Shown here in pieces: positions 17,233-25,863 of a stretch of 36,361 nucleotides of DNA. Numbering within the stretch: the stretch's first letter is position 1; the number at the start of each line of letters is the position of its first letter. The notes beneath the pieces were generated by a model, which saw only the letters and a program-made list of their open reading frames with translations, had not been told where the DNA came from and made no database searches. The stretch spans positions 1 to 36,361 of the forward strand of contig CAIVUX010000034.1 of NCBI GenBank assembly GCA_903909215.1. The letters are read 5' to 3'. This DNA comes from an uncultured Ferrovum sp. (GTDB taxonomy: Bacteria; Pseudomonadota; Gammaproteobacteria; Burkholderiales; Ferrovaceae). The position numbers and the translations under genes are program-made.

Positions 17233-17958
17233 TTACTCGGCAATCACCGCAGTGGTATACACCGCCTGCACATCATCCAAGCTTTCCAGAGCGTCCAACA
17301 ATTTTTGCATGCGCACCCCCTCGTCCCCTGAAAATTCCGTATCTGCGGTGGGTTTTAAGGTGACCTCACCAAAGTCGGCTTTGAAGCCCGCTTTTTCCAG
17401 CGCGGCTTTTATCGCCGAAAACTCATAGGGCGGCGTCACCACTTCAATGCTGCCATCCTCATGGGTAATCACATCATCGGCGCCGGCTTCTATTGCCGCT
17501 TCCATGAGCTTGTCCTCTGAGGTGCCCGGTGAAAAAACCAATTGTCCGCAATGGGTAAACAAAAACGCCACCGAACCATCGGTACCCATGTTGCCCCCAA
17601 ATTTACTAAAGGCGTGACGCACATCGGCCACGGTTCTAATTTTATTGTCGGTTAAACAATCCACCAAAATGGCGGCGCCGTTCAAGCCATAGCCCTCGTA
17701 GCGCGCCTCTTCGTAATTCACTCCCTCCAAGTCGCCGCTGCCCCGTTTGATGGCGCGCTCCACGGTATCTTTGGGCATGTTTTGCTCGAAGGCTTTATCC
17801 ACCGCTAGGCGTAACCTTGGGTTAATGCTCATGTCGCCCCCCGCTAAGCGAGCGGCCACGGTAATTTCTTTAATCAAGCGGGTAAAAATCTTGCCGCGTT
17901 TGGCGTCAGTTGCGGCCTTTTTATGCTTGATGTTGGCCCATTTAGAATGTCCTGCCAC
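17233..17958 (-). CDS. yebC: YebC/PmpR family protein
   Basis: A cytoplasmic protein of 241 residues that begins [20 protein letters not shown], the invariant family start. Further landmarks are [59 protein letters not shown] and [21 protein letters not shown]. Members have been described as transcription regulators (PmpR) and as factors that help ribosomes through proline-rich stretches; the sequence does not tell which applies. It is the first gene of the run leading to ruvCAB and tol, with its promoter probably in 17959-18044. Confidence 0.95.
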   Translation of the reverse strand: MAGHSKWANIKHKKAATDAKRGKIFTRLIKEITVAARLAGGDMSINPRLRLAVDKAFEQNMPKDTVERAIKRGSGDLEGVNYEEARYEGYGLNGAAILVDCLTDNKIRTVADVRHAFSKFGGNMGTDGSVAFLFTHCGQLVFSPGTSEDKLMEAAIEAGADDVITHEDGSIEVVTPPYEFSAIKAALEKAGFKADFGEVTLKPTADTEFSGDEGVRMQKLLDALESLDDVQAVYTTAVIAE

Positions 17959-18044
17959 GATTTTGTCCTTAGTCTTTAGTTGCTGCTAAAGATGATACCA
18001 TTCCCCATCACTCCCCATCAAAACACTCGAGGAGCAAGGCGACC

Positions 18045-18614
18045 ATGAAACCCGGAGAGAGGCGCACCGAAATTCTGCAAACCCTGGCGGGGCTCTTGGA
18101 GCAACCCCAAGCGGAAAAAACCACCACGGCCAATCTGGCCCGCCACCTCAATTTATCTGAGGCTGCTCTATATCGCCACTTCGCCAGTAAAGCCCAGATG
18201 TTTGAGGGGTTGATCGAGTTTATTGAAGAAACCCTGTTTACCCGCATTAACCGCATCATGGCGGAAAAACCCAAAGGGTTGGATCAGGTAGAAGCTGTGT
18301 TAGCGCTGCTGTTGGCCTTCGCCGAAAAAAACGCCGGTATGACGCGCGTCTTGATAGGGGATGCCCTGGTGCATGAAAACGAGCGCCTGCAAGCGCGCAT
18401 TAATCAAGTACACGATCGCCTCGAAGCCACTTTGCGCCAGAGCCTGCGCGTGGCCGCCACAGGGGGCGAGTTGGCCGCCGATTTCAATTCCAGCGCTTAT
18501 GCCAACGCGTTGCTCTGTTGCGTTACCGGGCGTTGGCATCAGTTTGCCAAAAGCGGTTTTAAGCGCTCGCCCATGGCCGGTTGGGACGTGCAATGGGTTA
18601 TGCTGCGCCCATAA
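18045..18614 (+). CDS. slmA: Nucleoid occlusion factor SlmA (TetR family)
   Basis: A TetR-fold DNA-binding protein that, bound to chromosomal sites, blocks FtsZ ring assembly over the nucleoid. 189 residues. The N-terminal helix-turn-helix reads TTANLARHLNLSEAALYRHF (near 27-46), followed by ASKAQMFEGLIEFIEETLFT. The C-terminal part has NAGMTRVLIGDALVHENERL and ALLCCVTGRWHQFAKSGFKR, which match SlmA rather than a drug-efflux TetR. ATG 18045 has GAGGAG and AAGG upstream. It is divergent from yebC and convergent with dksA, sharing a hairpin terminator. Confidence 0.92.
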   Translation: MKPGERRTEILQTLAGLLEQPQAEKTTTANLARHLNLSEAALYRHFASKAQMFEGLIEFIEETLFTRINRIMAEKPKGLDQVEAVLALLLAFAEKNAGMTRVLIGDALVHENERLQARINQVHDRLEATLRQSLRVAATGGELAADFNSSAYANALLCCVTGRWHQFAKSGFKRSPMAGWDVQWVMLRP

Positions 18615-18643
18615 AAAAACCACATCGTTGGATGTGGTTTTTT
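18614..18643. terminator. Bidirectional Rho-independent terminator between slmA and dksA
   Basis: A 13-base perfect inverted repeat (AAAAAACCACATC and GATGTGGTTTTTT) around a GTTG loop, with A and T tracts at its two ends so that it works on both strands. It follows slmA directly and lies 24 bases beyond the dksA stop. Confidence 0.92.
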
Positions 18644-18667
18644 GAAGTGCTGCACTGCAAACAAATC

Positions 18668-19090
18668 CTACTTAGCCACTTGCCGTTCGCGCATTTCTTC
18701 CAATTGTTTGCAATCAATACACAGACTAGCAGTGGGCCGCGCTTGCAGGCGGTTTAGGCCAATTTCTACACCACAAGAATTGCAATAGCCGTAGTCGCCG
18801 GATTCAATCTTGGCGATGGTTTCTTCAATTTTTTTAATCAGCTTGCGTTCGCGGTCACGATTTCGCAATTCCAGCGCCATGTCGGACTCTTGACTGGCGC
18901 GATCATTGGGATCGGCAAACACCGTGGCCTCGTCTTGCATGGTGTGCACAGTGCGGTCGATATCGTTACTGAGTTCTGATTTCCAACCGTCCAAAAGGCG
19001 CTTGAAATGATCAAGCTGCTTTTTGTTCATATACGCTTCGCTTTTTTTAGGCACGTATGGTGCAAATTGTTTGAGTGTTGCTTCTGCCAT
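18668..19090 (-). CDS. dksA: RNA polymerase-binding transcription factor DksA
   Basis: Binds the secondary channel of RNA polymerase and, with ppGpp, resets promoter choice in the stringent response. 140 residues. The N-terminal part has [20 protein letters not shown]; the coiled-coil tip carries the acidic residues in [20 protein letters not shown]; the C4 zinc finger is [20 protein letters not shown] followed by CIDC. All four cysteines are present, so this is the zinc-binding form. The start is ATG 19090. Confidence 0.95.
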   Translation of the reverse strand: MAEATLKQFAPYVPKKSEAYMNKKQLDHFKRLLDGWKSELSNDIDRTVHTMQDEATVFADPNDRASQESDMALELRNRDRERKLIKKIEETIAKIESGDYGYCNSCGVEIGLNRLQARPTASLCIDCKQLEEMRERQVAK

Positions 19091-19252
19091 TGTCTTGAAC
19101 CAAAGTAATCAATAAAGAGTCCGGCGGACCGGCGCTAACCGCGAATATTAACACAATCTGGTTAATCGGGCAGAGGCAAAGCAGTCGACCTGAAATACCC
19201 CCCGTTCTGCTAGACTAACCCTATGAATTATTGTGGATAACGCTTAAAAGAC

Positions 19253-20698
19253 ATGAACCGTCCGCGCTCCCTCAACCAGATCGCTCTGCGCTACTCCGCC
19301 ATCTACTTGGCGCTGGTCATCATTACCAGTGCATTGGGTGCCGGGGGGTTAACCCTATGGCAAAAAAATACCGAGGAATCGCACCGACTGCAAGTGATGA
19401 TTCATGAGGTGGAAGCCATGCGGGGCACGCTTTATCGGCAAATGAAAGAACTCTTCGACGCGACCTTTTTGGCTGATGCGCAAGCCCCCATGCAGTACCG
19501 CGAGTTTGGCCAACAAATTGAAGACAGTCTGCATCGCTTAGCCGAAAACGCGCGTCCTGGTGATGAGACGCTGGCGGTGGTAGAACTGAAACGCACCTAT
19601 CGAGAAATTTATCAGCGCACCAGCTTAGTGGCCTTCGGTCCCGTCCCTACAGAGAATCAACTGCTGCAGCGCAGCTTCGATTCTGATTTAGAATCGGGTG
19701 GCATTAAACAATACGAAACAGCCTTTGGTCAGATTGATCAATTACTGGAGCAGCAGCAAGGCGCGTTGCAACAAAAGCTCACCTCATTGGCGCGCTATAC
19801 ACCGCTTATTTTAATTGTACCCATGCTGTTGGCTGTGGGTTTATGGTTACTCACGCAACGTTTTCTGCGCAATTATTTTGTCCGCCCGCTTTCGCAGTTA
19901 TTAAAAGCCACCACAGAGCTGACCCATGGCGAATTGGCGCACCCCGTGCCGCGCCAAGGGGCCTTAGAACTCATCACCTTGGCCGACGCCATCAACGCCA
20001 TGGCGGCAGACTTAGCGCAAAGCCGAAACGCTTTGGTCACTGCCGAACGTCAGGCCACCTTAGGCGCCTTGGTGCCCATCGTGGCGCATAATATTCGCAA
20101 TCCCTTGGCCAGCATTCGCGCCACCGCCCAAGTGATCGACGACGAACATCTCACGCAAGAGGTGCGCGAAGGGCTGCAAGGTATTATGGACAGCTGCGAT
20201 CGCTTAGAACGTTGGACCGAATCATTGCTTTCTTACTTGCACCCCTTAGAGGCCACGCGCCAGAACACCGCTCTGGGCCCTCTGCTGCAAGACCTTATCC
20301 AGATGATGCAACCCATGGCGCGCTCACGCGGCGTGATCTTACACTTGCATATTCCCACTCAACCCCTCATGGCTCAGATCGACCCCGAACTGGTGGAGCA
20401 AGCCTTGCACGGTTTAATCATCAACAGTATTGAGGCCTCTCCTATGGATGGACAGGTGGCAATCCTACTGCAGCAAGAAACCGGTCGCATTACCCTACGC
20501 ATAAAGGATGATGGACCTGGCTTGCCCTTTGCCCCACAGACAGGCAGACTGACTCCCGGACCTACCACCAAGCGTTCTGGCACGGGTTTGGGCATTCCCT
20601 TCGCCCTTAAAGTGTTTGAAGTTCATGGTGGGGGCGTGCAATTTGATCTCCGTCCTGAGGGCGGAACTGAGGCTCTGCTGTGGTTACCACTACCCTAA
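19253..20698 (+). CDS. Sensor histidine kinase of an NtrC-type two-component system
   Basis: A 481-residue membrane kinase. TM1 near 15-35 (YLALVIITSALGAGGLTLW) and TM2 near 183-203 (TPLILIVPMLLAVGLWLLTQ) enclose a mostly helical periplasmic domain of about 145 residues with no recognised ligand fold. HAMP follows (NYFVRPLSQLLKATTELTHG). The phosphoacceptor is His279 in PIVAHNIRNPLASIRATAQV. The ATPase domain has IINSIEASP (N box), IKDDGPGLPF (G1) and SGTGLGIPFALKVFEVHGG (G2). The H-box style is shared with NtrB/PilS-like kinases that pair with sigma-54 activators. It overlaps the downstream regulator by 19 bases. The signal sensed is unknown. Confidence 0.9.
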   Translation: MNRPRSLNQIALRYSAIYLALVIITSALGAGGLTLWQKNTEESHRLQVMIHEVEAMRGTLYRQMKELFDATFLADAQAPMQYREFGQQIEDSLHRLAENARPGDETLAVVELKRTYREIYQRTSLVAFGPVPTENQLLQRSFDSDLESGGIKQYETAFGQIDQLLEQQQGALQQKLTSLARYTPLILIVPMLLAVGLWLLTQRFLRNYFVRPLSQLLKATTELTHGELAHPVPRQGALELITLADAINAMAADLAQSRNALVTAERQATLGALVPIVAHNIRNPLASIRATAQVIDDEHLTQEVREGLQGIMDSCDRLERWTESLLSYLHPLEATRQNTALGPLLQDLIQMMQPMARSRGVILHLHIPTQPLMAQIDPELVEQALHGLIINSIEASPMDGQVAILLQQETGRITLRIKDDGPGLPFAPQTGRLTPGPTTKRSGTGLGIPFALKVFEVHGGGVQFDLRPEGGTEALLWLPLP

Positions 20699-22140
20699 CC
20701 GATTCTGCTGCGCTGGCCATGGGCGCCACGGCACATATTCTCATTATTGAAGATGAAGCGCTGTTCGCGCGCGCAGTAGAAAAGCGTCTTAAAAAATTGG
20801 GTTATGAATGTGCGCTTGCGGGCACCCTATCAGAGGGTTTTGAAAAAGCCCGCGCCTTGCAACCCGATCTTATTCTGTTGGATTTGCGTCTGCCCGATGG
20901 CGATGGTTTGGATCAACTGGGCACGCTCACGCAGATCAATTCCGAACGTCCCACGCCGGTGATTGTCATGACCGCTTTTGGTGAAGTGGCGGACGCGGTG
21001 CGCGCCATGAAACAAGGGGCCACAGATTATCTAAAAAAACCCATCGATTTAGAAGAGATGGTGGTAACCGTGAATGCCACCTTACGTACCGCCACCTTGC
21101 AACAACAGTTAGAGCGTTCACGTGAGCGCGAAGCGCGCAGCAGCGACAGCTTAGTCATGATTGGCGAAAGCCTCCCTATGGTGGAATTGCGTCAACAGAT
21201 TATTCAATTGGGCCGCCTGACACAGCCGGGCGCACCGGGGCCCACAGTCCTGATTCAAGGCGAGACAGGGGCTGGTAAAGATGTGGTGGCGCGCCTGCTG
21301 CATCAAGCCAGCGCCAATAAAAATTCCCCCTTTGTACATGTGGATTGCGCAGCTCTACCGCGCGATTTGATTGAAGCCGAATTATTTGGCCATGAAAAAG
21401 GGGCCTACACCAGCGCCATGCAAGCACGTAGTGGTCTATTAGAAGCCGCTGAAGATGGAACGCTTTTTTTGGACGAAATCGGCGAATTGCCGCTGGACTT
21501 ACAAGCCAAATTACTCACCGTGATTGAAAGGCGACGCCTGCGTCGTGTGGGTTCTGTACGTGAGCGTGAAATTCCGGCGCGCTTTGTGGCGGCCAGTAAC
21601 CGCAACTTGCACCAGATGGTAGAAGATGGCCAATTTCGCTCCGATCTCTACTTTCGCTTAAACGTACTGACCCTAACCTTGGCTCCATTGCGCGCCCGTG
21701 GTGATGACATCCTCTTGCTGACGCAGCACTACGCCGAACAAACCGCACGGCGTTACCACCTGCCCGCACCCTCCTTCGCACCAGACACCTTGACCGCATT
21801 GCAAGCCTACTCCTGGCCGGGTAATGTGCGCGAACTCAAGCACCTCACAGAACGGGCTGTATTGCTCAGTGGGGGCGCGCCCTTGGGGGTGAAAGATTTT
21901 TCTCTAGGCGGCCCTTTGACCACTTTGGGGTCAGACCTCAATTCGGGGTCTGACCCCAAAACTAACCCCATGAAAGGACTCGTATCCTTGGGTGACGCTG
22001 AGAAAACCATGATTCAAGAGGCGCTGCTGGTTTGTGAGGGCAATATTTCAGAAGCGGCGCGTCGCTTGGGCATTACCCGTATGACACTGCGCTACCGTAT
22101 GGAAAAACACCGCATTCGACTGGAGTCCGCCGAGGATTAG
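20680..22140 (+). CDS. NtrC-family response regulator (sigma-54 activator type)
   Basis: 486 residues. The receiver domain (about 18-130) has acidic pair Glu24/Asp25 in ILIIEDEA, phosphoacceptor Asp68 in LILLDLRLPDGDG and Lys in DYLKKPID. The AAA+ domain has Walker A GETGAGKD (194-201), Walker B TLFLDEIGELP (near 261-271) and the R finger region FRSDLYFRLNVL. The sigma-54 contact loop, normally GAFTGA, reads GAYTSA at 241-246. The C-terminal Fis-type helix-turn-helix is NISEAARRLGITRMTLRYRM. Residues 415-429 in the linker are encoded by a pair of dispersed palindromes. GTG 20680 has GAGG upstream; ATG 20719 is an alternative that still keeps the receiver domain. Target candidates include the sigma-54 promoter directly downstream. 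Confidence 0.92.
   Translation: MVTTTLTDSAALAMGATAHILIIEDEALFARAVEKRLKKLGYECALAGTLSEGFEKARALQPDLILLDLRLPDGDGLDQLGTLTQINSERPTPVIVMTAFGEVADAVRAMKQGATDYLKKPIDLEEMVVTVNATLRTATLQQQLERSREREARSSDSLVMIGESLPMVELRQQIIQLGRLTQPGAPGPTVLIQGETGAGKDVVARLLHQASANKNSPFVHVDCAALPRDLIEAELFGHEKGAYTSAMQARSGLLEAAEDGTLFLDEIGELPLDLQAKLLTVIERRRLRRVGSVREREIPARFVAASNRNLHQMVEDGQFRSDLYFRLNVLTLTLAPLRARGDDILLLTQHYAEQTARRYHLPAPSFAPDTLTALQAYSWPGNVRELKHLTERAVLLSGGAPLGVKDFSLGGPLTTLGSDLNSGSDPKTNPMKGLVSLGDAEKTMIQEALLVCEGNISEAARRLGITRMTLRYRMEKHRIRLESAED
21924..21960. repeat. Palindrome pair inserted in frame in the NtrC-type regulator gene
   Basis: Cores GGGGTCAGACCTC (21927-21939) and GGGGTCTGACCCC (21945-21957) form an inverted repeat extended by TTT and AAA at the outer edges. 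It adds a Gly/Ser/Asp/Asn-rich segment (LGSDLNSGSDPKTN) between the AAA+ and DNA-binding domains without breaking the frame. Confidence 0.85.
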
Positions 22141-22176
22141 AATCGAATTGGGTTGGAATTGACTGAAAGCTGTGTT

Positions 22177-22193
22177 TTGGCACAACAAATGCT
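22177..22193 (+). promoter_or_regulatory. Sigma-54 (-24/-12) type promoter
   Basis: TTGGCACAACAAATGCT carries the -24 GG at 22179-22180 and the -12 GC at 22191-22192, exactly 10 bases apart, preceded by a T run as in many RpoN promoters. The match to TGGCAC-N5-TTGC has only one base of the -12 box changed. It lies 36 bases behind the stop of an NtrC-type activator, on the same strand. Transcription should start near 22204. Confidence 0.72.
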
Positions 22194-22203
22194 TGCATAG
22201 GAC

Positions 22204-22285
22204 GTGAGGGCTGTTTGTTTAATGTTTCCCTCCTCCTATTGCGGACTTAACTGCCGGATTCCTAAACAGATTCCGGCATTTTTTT
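22204..22285 (+). ncRNA. Candidate sigma-54-dependent small RNA of about 80 nt
   Basis: Defined by a sigma-54-type promoter (22177-22193) and a Rho-independent terminator (22252-22285), with no convincing reading frame between. The predicted transcript starts GUGAGGG, has a U-rich stretch, then CCCUCCUCCU at 22228-22237, which is complementary to Shine-Dalgarno sequences, then the terminator stem. GAGGG (22206-22210) could pair with CCCUC (22228-22232), hiding part of that site; CUGUUU (22211-22216) could pair with AAACAG (22264-22269) in the terminator loop. I do not recognise it as a named family. The arrangement is like crcZ behind cbrB in Pseudomonas, but no sequence kinship is claimed. 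Confidence 0.55.
22252..22285 (+). terminator. Rho-independent terminator behind the NtrC-type regulator
   Basis: TGCCGGA (22252-22258) pairs with TCCGGCA (22272-22278) and is followed by seven T residues. It ends transcripts coming from the regulator gene or from the sigma-54-type promoter. Confidence 0.88.
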
Positions 22286-22306
22286 CGACTTCTCTAAAAC
22301 CAGTAC

Positions 22307-22364
22307 AGCACCATAATGGTGGTTCATTTCAACCATTTCGGCTGAAATGAACCAGTTTGGTGCT
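22307..22364 (-). terminator. Long hairpin at the 3' end of pnp
   Basis: Outer arms AGCACCA/TGGTGCT (22307-22313 and 22358-22364) and inner arms of 11 perfect pairs (GGTTCATTTCA at 22321-22331 with TGAAATGAACC at 22343-22353) make a strong imperfect hairpin overlapping the last base of the pnp stop codon. The T tract on the minus strand is weak and distant (TTTT near 22300), so it may act in 3'-end stability as much as in termination. Confidence 0.55.
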
Positions 22365-24481
22365 TAGTCGGGTGCGGCTTCGGTTTCAGTGGCCGGTTGT
22401 TCCAACAAAGCCTTCATGCTTAAACGCAGACGACCCTTTTCATCGGCTTCCAACACCTTCACTTTCACCAGCTGACCTTCTTTTAAATGGTCGCCCACGG
22501 CGTTTACACGCTCGTTGGCAATTTGCGAGATGTGCAGCAGGCCATCACGACCCGGCAACACGCTCACAATGGCGCCAAAGTCCAACAGCTTCAAAACGGT
22601 ACCCTCATACACTTTGCCCACTTCTACGTTAGCTGTGAGGTCCTCAATGCGCTTGCGGGCCATTTCACCCGCTTCCGAGCTTAGACAGGCAATATTCACA
22701 GTGCCGTCATCTTGAATGTCGATAGTGGTGCCGGTTTCTTCCGTGAGGGCACGAATCACCGCGCCGCCCTTGCCGATCACATCACGAATTTTTTCAGGAT
22801 TAATCTTGATGGTGATGATGCGTGGGGCGTAGGTGGAGAGCTCTTGGCGCGCATCGGGCACGGCTTGTTTCATAATGCCCAAGATGTGAATACGCGCTTC
22901 CTTGGCTTGTGCCAGGGCCACTTGCATAATCTCTTTGGTAATGCCGGTAATCTTGATGTCCATTTGCAGCGCAGTAACGCCACGATCGGTACCCGCCACT
23001 TTAAAGTCCATGTCACCCAAATGATCTTCGTCACCCAATATGTCGGTGAGTACGGCGAAGCGGTTGCCTTCTTTAATCAGGCCCATGGCTACGCCGGCGG
23101 TATGCCCTTTTACAGGAACACCTGCATCCATTAGCGCCAATGAACCACCGCATACGGAGGCCATAGAGCTGGAACCATTGGATTCCGTCACTTCAGACAC
23201 CACGCGTATGGTGTAACCAAATTCTTCTGCGGTGGGTAAGGTGGCTACCAGCGCGCGCTTAGCCAGGCGACCGTGACCAATTTCACGACGCTTAGGGCTG
23301 CCCACACGGCCGGTTTCGCCGGTGGCATACGGTGGGAAATTGTAATGCAGCATGAAGCGGTCTTTGTACTCGCCTTGCACAGCATCAATGATTTGCTCAT
23401 CACGTCCGGTGCCTAATGTGGCCACTACCAAGGCTTGTGTTTCGCCACGGGTGAAGAGTGCGGAACCATGGGTGCGGGGCAATACGCCCACACGTACGGA
23501 AATGGGGCGCACGGTACGGGTATCGCGGCCATCAATGCGGGGTTCGCCATCCAAAATTTGACTGCGCACGATGCTGGCTTCTAAATTGCCAAACATATTT
23601 TTAATGCGGTTTTGTGTGTCGGCATTGGCATCCGCCGGCATCACCGCTGTCATCACCTTGTCGCGCAAACTATTGATTTGCTCGGTTCGTTCTTGCTTGC
23701 CGCGCACGCGGTAAGCGGCTTTCAGTTCTTCTAAGGCCAAGGCGTTAATCTGTTGTACTAGGGCTTCGTCAGGTGCGGGGGCGGTCCAATCCCAATCATC
23801 CTTACCGGCTTCATCGGCCAAAGCATTAATGGCATCAATGGCCACTTGCATTTGTTGATGGCCAAACACCACGGCCCCCAACATCACTTCTTCGGACAAC
23901 TCTGAGGCTTCGGACTCTACCATCAGCACGGCATCGCTGGTGCCGGCCACCACCAAATTCATTTCTGAAGTGGTGATTTCTGTGGCGGTGGGGTTAAGAA
24001 TATATTCGCCATTGGCGTAACCCACACGGGCTGCACCAATGGGGCCGCTAAAAGGAATGCCGGCCAAGGTAACCGCAGCAGAGGCACCGATGAGAGCTGG
24101 AATGTCTGGATCAATTTCGTTGTTGCTGGACATCACCGTGGCAATCACCTGCACTTCGTTGTAGAAGCCTTCAGGAAATAGTGGGCGCAGGGGACGGTCA
24201 ATTAAGCGTGAAGTGAGGGTTTCTTTTTCAGTGGGGCGGCCTTCTCGTTTAAAGAAACCACCGGGGATACGGCCACCGGCGTAAAAACGTTCTTGGTAAT
24301 CCACCGTCAGGGGGAAGAAGTCTTGGCCTACTTTGGCCGATTTTCGCGCCACGCAGGTCACCAATACCACGGTGTCGTCCATGGTCACCATCACAGCACC
24401 GTCGGCTTGGCGAGCAATCTCACCCGTCTCGAGGGTGACTTGATGCCGACCCAATTGAAATGTCTTACGAATTGCGCTCAT
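22364..24481 (-). CDS. pnp: Polyribonucleotide nucleotidyltransferase (PNPase)
   Basis: The 3'-5' phosphorolytic exoribonuclease of the RNA degradosome; 705 residues, usual length. Two RNase PH domains are seen, the first beginning [18 protein letters not shown] with [20 protein letters not shown], the second with [20 protein letters not shown] and [40 protein letters not shown] carries active-site Ser residues. A KH domain ([20 protein letters not shown], near 555-575) and an S1 domain ([20 protein letters not shown], near 620-640) end the protein. It follows rpsO, as in most proteobacteria, with a terminator between them. Confidence 0.97.
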   Translation of the reverse strand: MSAIRKTFQLGRHQVTLETGEIARQADGAVMVTMDDTVVLVTCVARKSAKVGQDFFPLTVDYQERFYAGGRIPGGFFKREGRPTEKETLTSRLIDRPLRPLFPEGFYNEVQVIATVMSSNNEIDPDIPALIGASAAVTLAGIPFSGPIGAARVGYANGEYILNPTATEITTSEMNLVVAGTSDAVLMVESEASELSEEVMLGAVVFGHQQMQVAIDAINALADEAGKDDWDWTAPAPDEALVQQINALALEELKAAYRVRGKQERTEQINSLRDKVMTAVMPADANADTQNRIKNMFGNLEASIVRSQILDGEPRIDGRDTRTVRPISVRVGVLPRTHGSALFTRGETQALVVATLGTGRDEQIIDAVQGEYKDRFMLHYNFPPYATGETGRVGSPKRREIGHGRLAKRALVATLPTAEEFGYTIRVVSEVTESNGSSSMASVCGGSLALMDAGVPVKGHTAGVAMGLIKEGNRFAVLTDILGDEDHLGDMDFKVAGTDRGVTALQMDIKITGITKEIMQVALAQAKEARIHILGIMKQAVPDARQELSTYAPRIITIKINPEKIRDVIGKGGAVIRALTEETGTTIDIQDDGTVNIACLSSEAGEMARKRIEDLTANVEVGKVYEGTVLKLLDFGAIVSVLPGRDGLLHISQIANERVNAVGDHLKEGQLVKVKVLEADEKGRLRLSMKALLEQPATETEAAPD

Positions 24482-24519
24482 GCGGATAGTTCCTTCAAAA
24501 CGATCGTCAGAAATAAAAA

Positions 24520-24552
24520 GCGCGGTGCGATCAATAGCTGATCACACCGCGC
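24520..24552 (-). terminator. Rho-independent terminator between rpsO and pnp
   Basis: On the minus strand GCGCGGTGTGATCA pairs with TGATCGCACCGCGC (14 pairs, one G-U) and is followed by TTTTTATTT. In E. coli the same gap carries the rpsO terminator and the processed pnp leader. Confidence 0.85.
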
Positions 24553-24563
24553 AGGTGTCCGTT

Positions 24564-24576
24564 GGGGTCAGACCCC
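24564..24576. repeat. Dispersed palindrome, single copy behind rpsO
   Basis: An exact GGGGTCAGACCCC core lies 5 bases beyond the rpsO stop and upstream of the rpsO terminator. Confidence 0.85.
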
Positions 24577-24580
24577 GAAA

Positions 24581-24850
24581 TTACTTGCGGATGCCCAAGC
24601 GGCCAATCAGATGACGATAGCCGTCAGTGTTTTTGCGCTTGAAATAATCCAATAGGCTACGACGCTGACTCACCATCTTCAGCAAACCACGACGTGAGTG
24701 ATGGTCTTTAACGTGAACTTTAAAATGTTCTGTCAATTCGTTAATACGATCGGTGAGCAATGCGATCTGAACTTCCGGTGACCCCGTATCATTAGGGGCA
24801 CGGCGATAGTCATTCATGATTTGTTCTTTGTGGGCTGCATTTGCGGCCAT
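24581..24850 (-). CDS. rpsO: 30S ribosomal protein S15
   Basis: 89 residues from ATG 24850, exactly the usual S15 length. The body ([50 protein letters not shown]) carries the 16S rRNA-binding DHHSRRGLL motif. ATG 24850 has GGAGA at good spacing; the upstream in-frame ATG at 24862 would add MEIF and has no such site. S15 represses its own translation in E. coli; no matching leader structure was established here. Confidence 0.97.
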   Translation of the reverse strand: MAANAAHKEQIMNDYRRAPNDTGSPEVQIALLTDRINELTEHFKVHVKDHHSRRGLLKMVSQRRSLLDYFKRKNTDGYRHLIGRLGIRK

Positions 24851-24967
24851 GAAAATCTCCAAACTGTTCTGTCATCGGGAAAGCCGGGCATTATAACGTT
24901 AAATCAATATCTTGTGCAAGCCTCATGGAAGAACGGGCCCAACCCGCCTTTAACAGGGGGCTGCCGG

Positions 24968-25789
24968 TTAATTAGTGCCCGCTACCGGCGTTACGCTCAA
25001 ACCCTGATGGTAGCGCTGGTCTTTCGTGTCTACCACCTCGGCCACCAATTCACCGGGTTGGCGGGGAGTGAAGTAAAAATGGAAACTGGGGTTCTCACTA
25101 ATAGAAAAATCCACATCCGCCGTCATCACCGGGATGCCGGCGTAAGTCACTTGAATTTGTCGCACAAAATAAGCCGGCACATATAAGCGCGTGACCTGAT
25201 CCATGGCCATGCCCGAGAGATTGGGGTGGCTGACCATCAACTGCACGCCACTGGGGGTATTGAGTTTTGCCGCTCCCCCATCCAGGCGCAATTTCATGCG
25301 CCCTACATTGGCCAAGGCCGCTTCTAGGTCCTTGCCTGCAGGGGCCGAGCAGCCTCCCGAGGCTTTTACAAAACGCGTCACCATGTACAAATGGCCGTCA
25401 CTGGTTTCAGCCACGGCGCGCACATTAGAGTATTCCTCTAAGCGAATGCGGGTTTCTATATCCGCGCGCCCGCTGTCGGGAGTAAACCTAAACACCGCTG
25501 CTATGGGAGACGGATTTTTATCCACCAACAGATACAGGCGTTGCACGTACAAGCTGGGCGTCTGGGTCATTTGCACGCGCAATGTCACCGGAACAATGGC
25601 GGCATCTTCGGCGCGCACAGGCACTTCCAATTGCAGCCAATTCTCTGGTGGAGTTTCTAGAGGGCGATTTTGAAACAACGCGTTTCGGGTCACGTCCCAG
25701 CGATGGGCGTCATCAGCCTCTGTCGCGTGACACGTCATGGACACGGCTAATGCGCCCATTAAAACATATAACTTTATGATTTTATTCAA
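24968..25789 (-). CDS. Quinoprotein dehydrogenase-associated SoxYZ-like carrier protein
   Basis: An exported protein of 273 residues that fuses a SoxY-like and a SoxZ-like domain. The signal peptide reads NKIIKLYVLMGALAVSMTCHA. The SoxY-like half (residues about 30-150) ends with VKASGGCSAPAGKD, where the Cys of GGC corresponds to the sulfur-carrying swinging-arm Cys of SoxY. The SoxZ-like half has LMVSHPNLSGMAMDQ and FHFYFTPRQPGELVAEVVDT. Such fusions are found near PQQ-dependent alcohol dehydrogenases, and their exact role is not settled. TTG 25789 is preferred for GGAG 6 bases upstream; ATG 25759 would cut the signal. It follows the hydrolase gene after a 74-base gap holding palindromes. 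Confidence 0.85.
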   Translation of the reverse strand: MNKIIKLYVLMGALAVSMTCHATEADDAHRWDVTRNALFQNRPLETPPENWLQLEVPVRAEDAAIVPVTLRVQMTQTPSLYVQRLYLLVDKNPSPIAAVFRFTPDSGRADIETRIRLEEYSNVRAVAETSDGHLYMVTRFVKASGGCSAPAGKDLEAALANVGRMKLRLDGGAAKLNTPSGVQLMVSHPNLSGMAMDQVTRLYVPAYFVRQIQVTYAGIPVMTADVDFSISENPSFHFYFTPRQPGELVAEVVDTKDQRYHQGLSVTPVAGTN

Positions 25790-25827
25790 TTTTATCTCCA
25801 ATCTTTGAGGCCTTTTGGGGTCCTTTT

Positions 25828-25857
25828 GGGGTCTGACCCCATGGGGGGTCAGACCTC
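25828..25857. repeat. Palindrome pair between the hydrolase and SoxYZ-like genes
   Basis: Cores GGGGTCTGACCCC (25828-25840) and GGGGTCAGACCTC (25845-25857) sit head to head with a 4-base spacer; a partial GGGGTCC lies just before at 25817-25823. Confidence 0.85.
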
Positions 25858-25863
25858 ATCACC

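Noticed and set aside
22204-22285. Candidate RNA as a CsrB/RsmZ-type sponge because of several GGA motifs
   Set aside because: Only three or four GGA triplets occur and they are not in repeated hairpin loops, so the count is within what chance gives. The Shine-Dalgarno-complementary stretch is the stronger signal.
24520-24552. Hairpin in the rpsO-pnp gap as part of the dispersed palindrome family
   Set aside because: Its sequence is unrelated to the GGGGTCAGACCCC core and it has a T tract, so it is a terminator.
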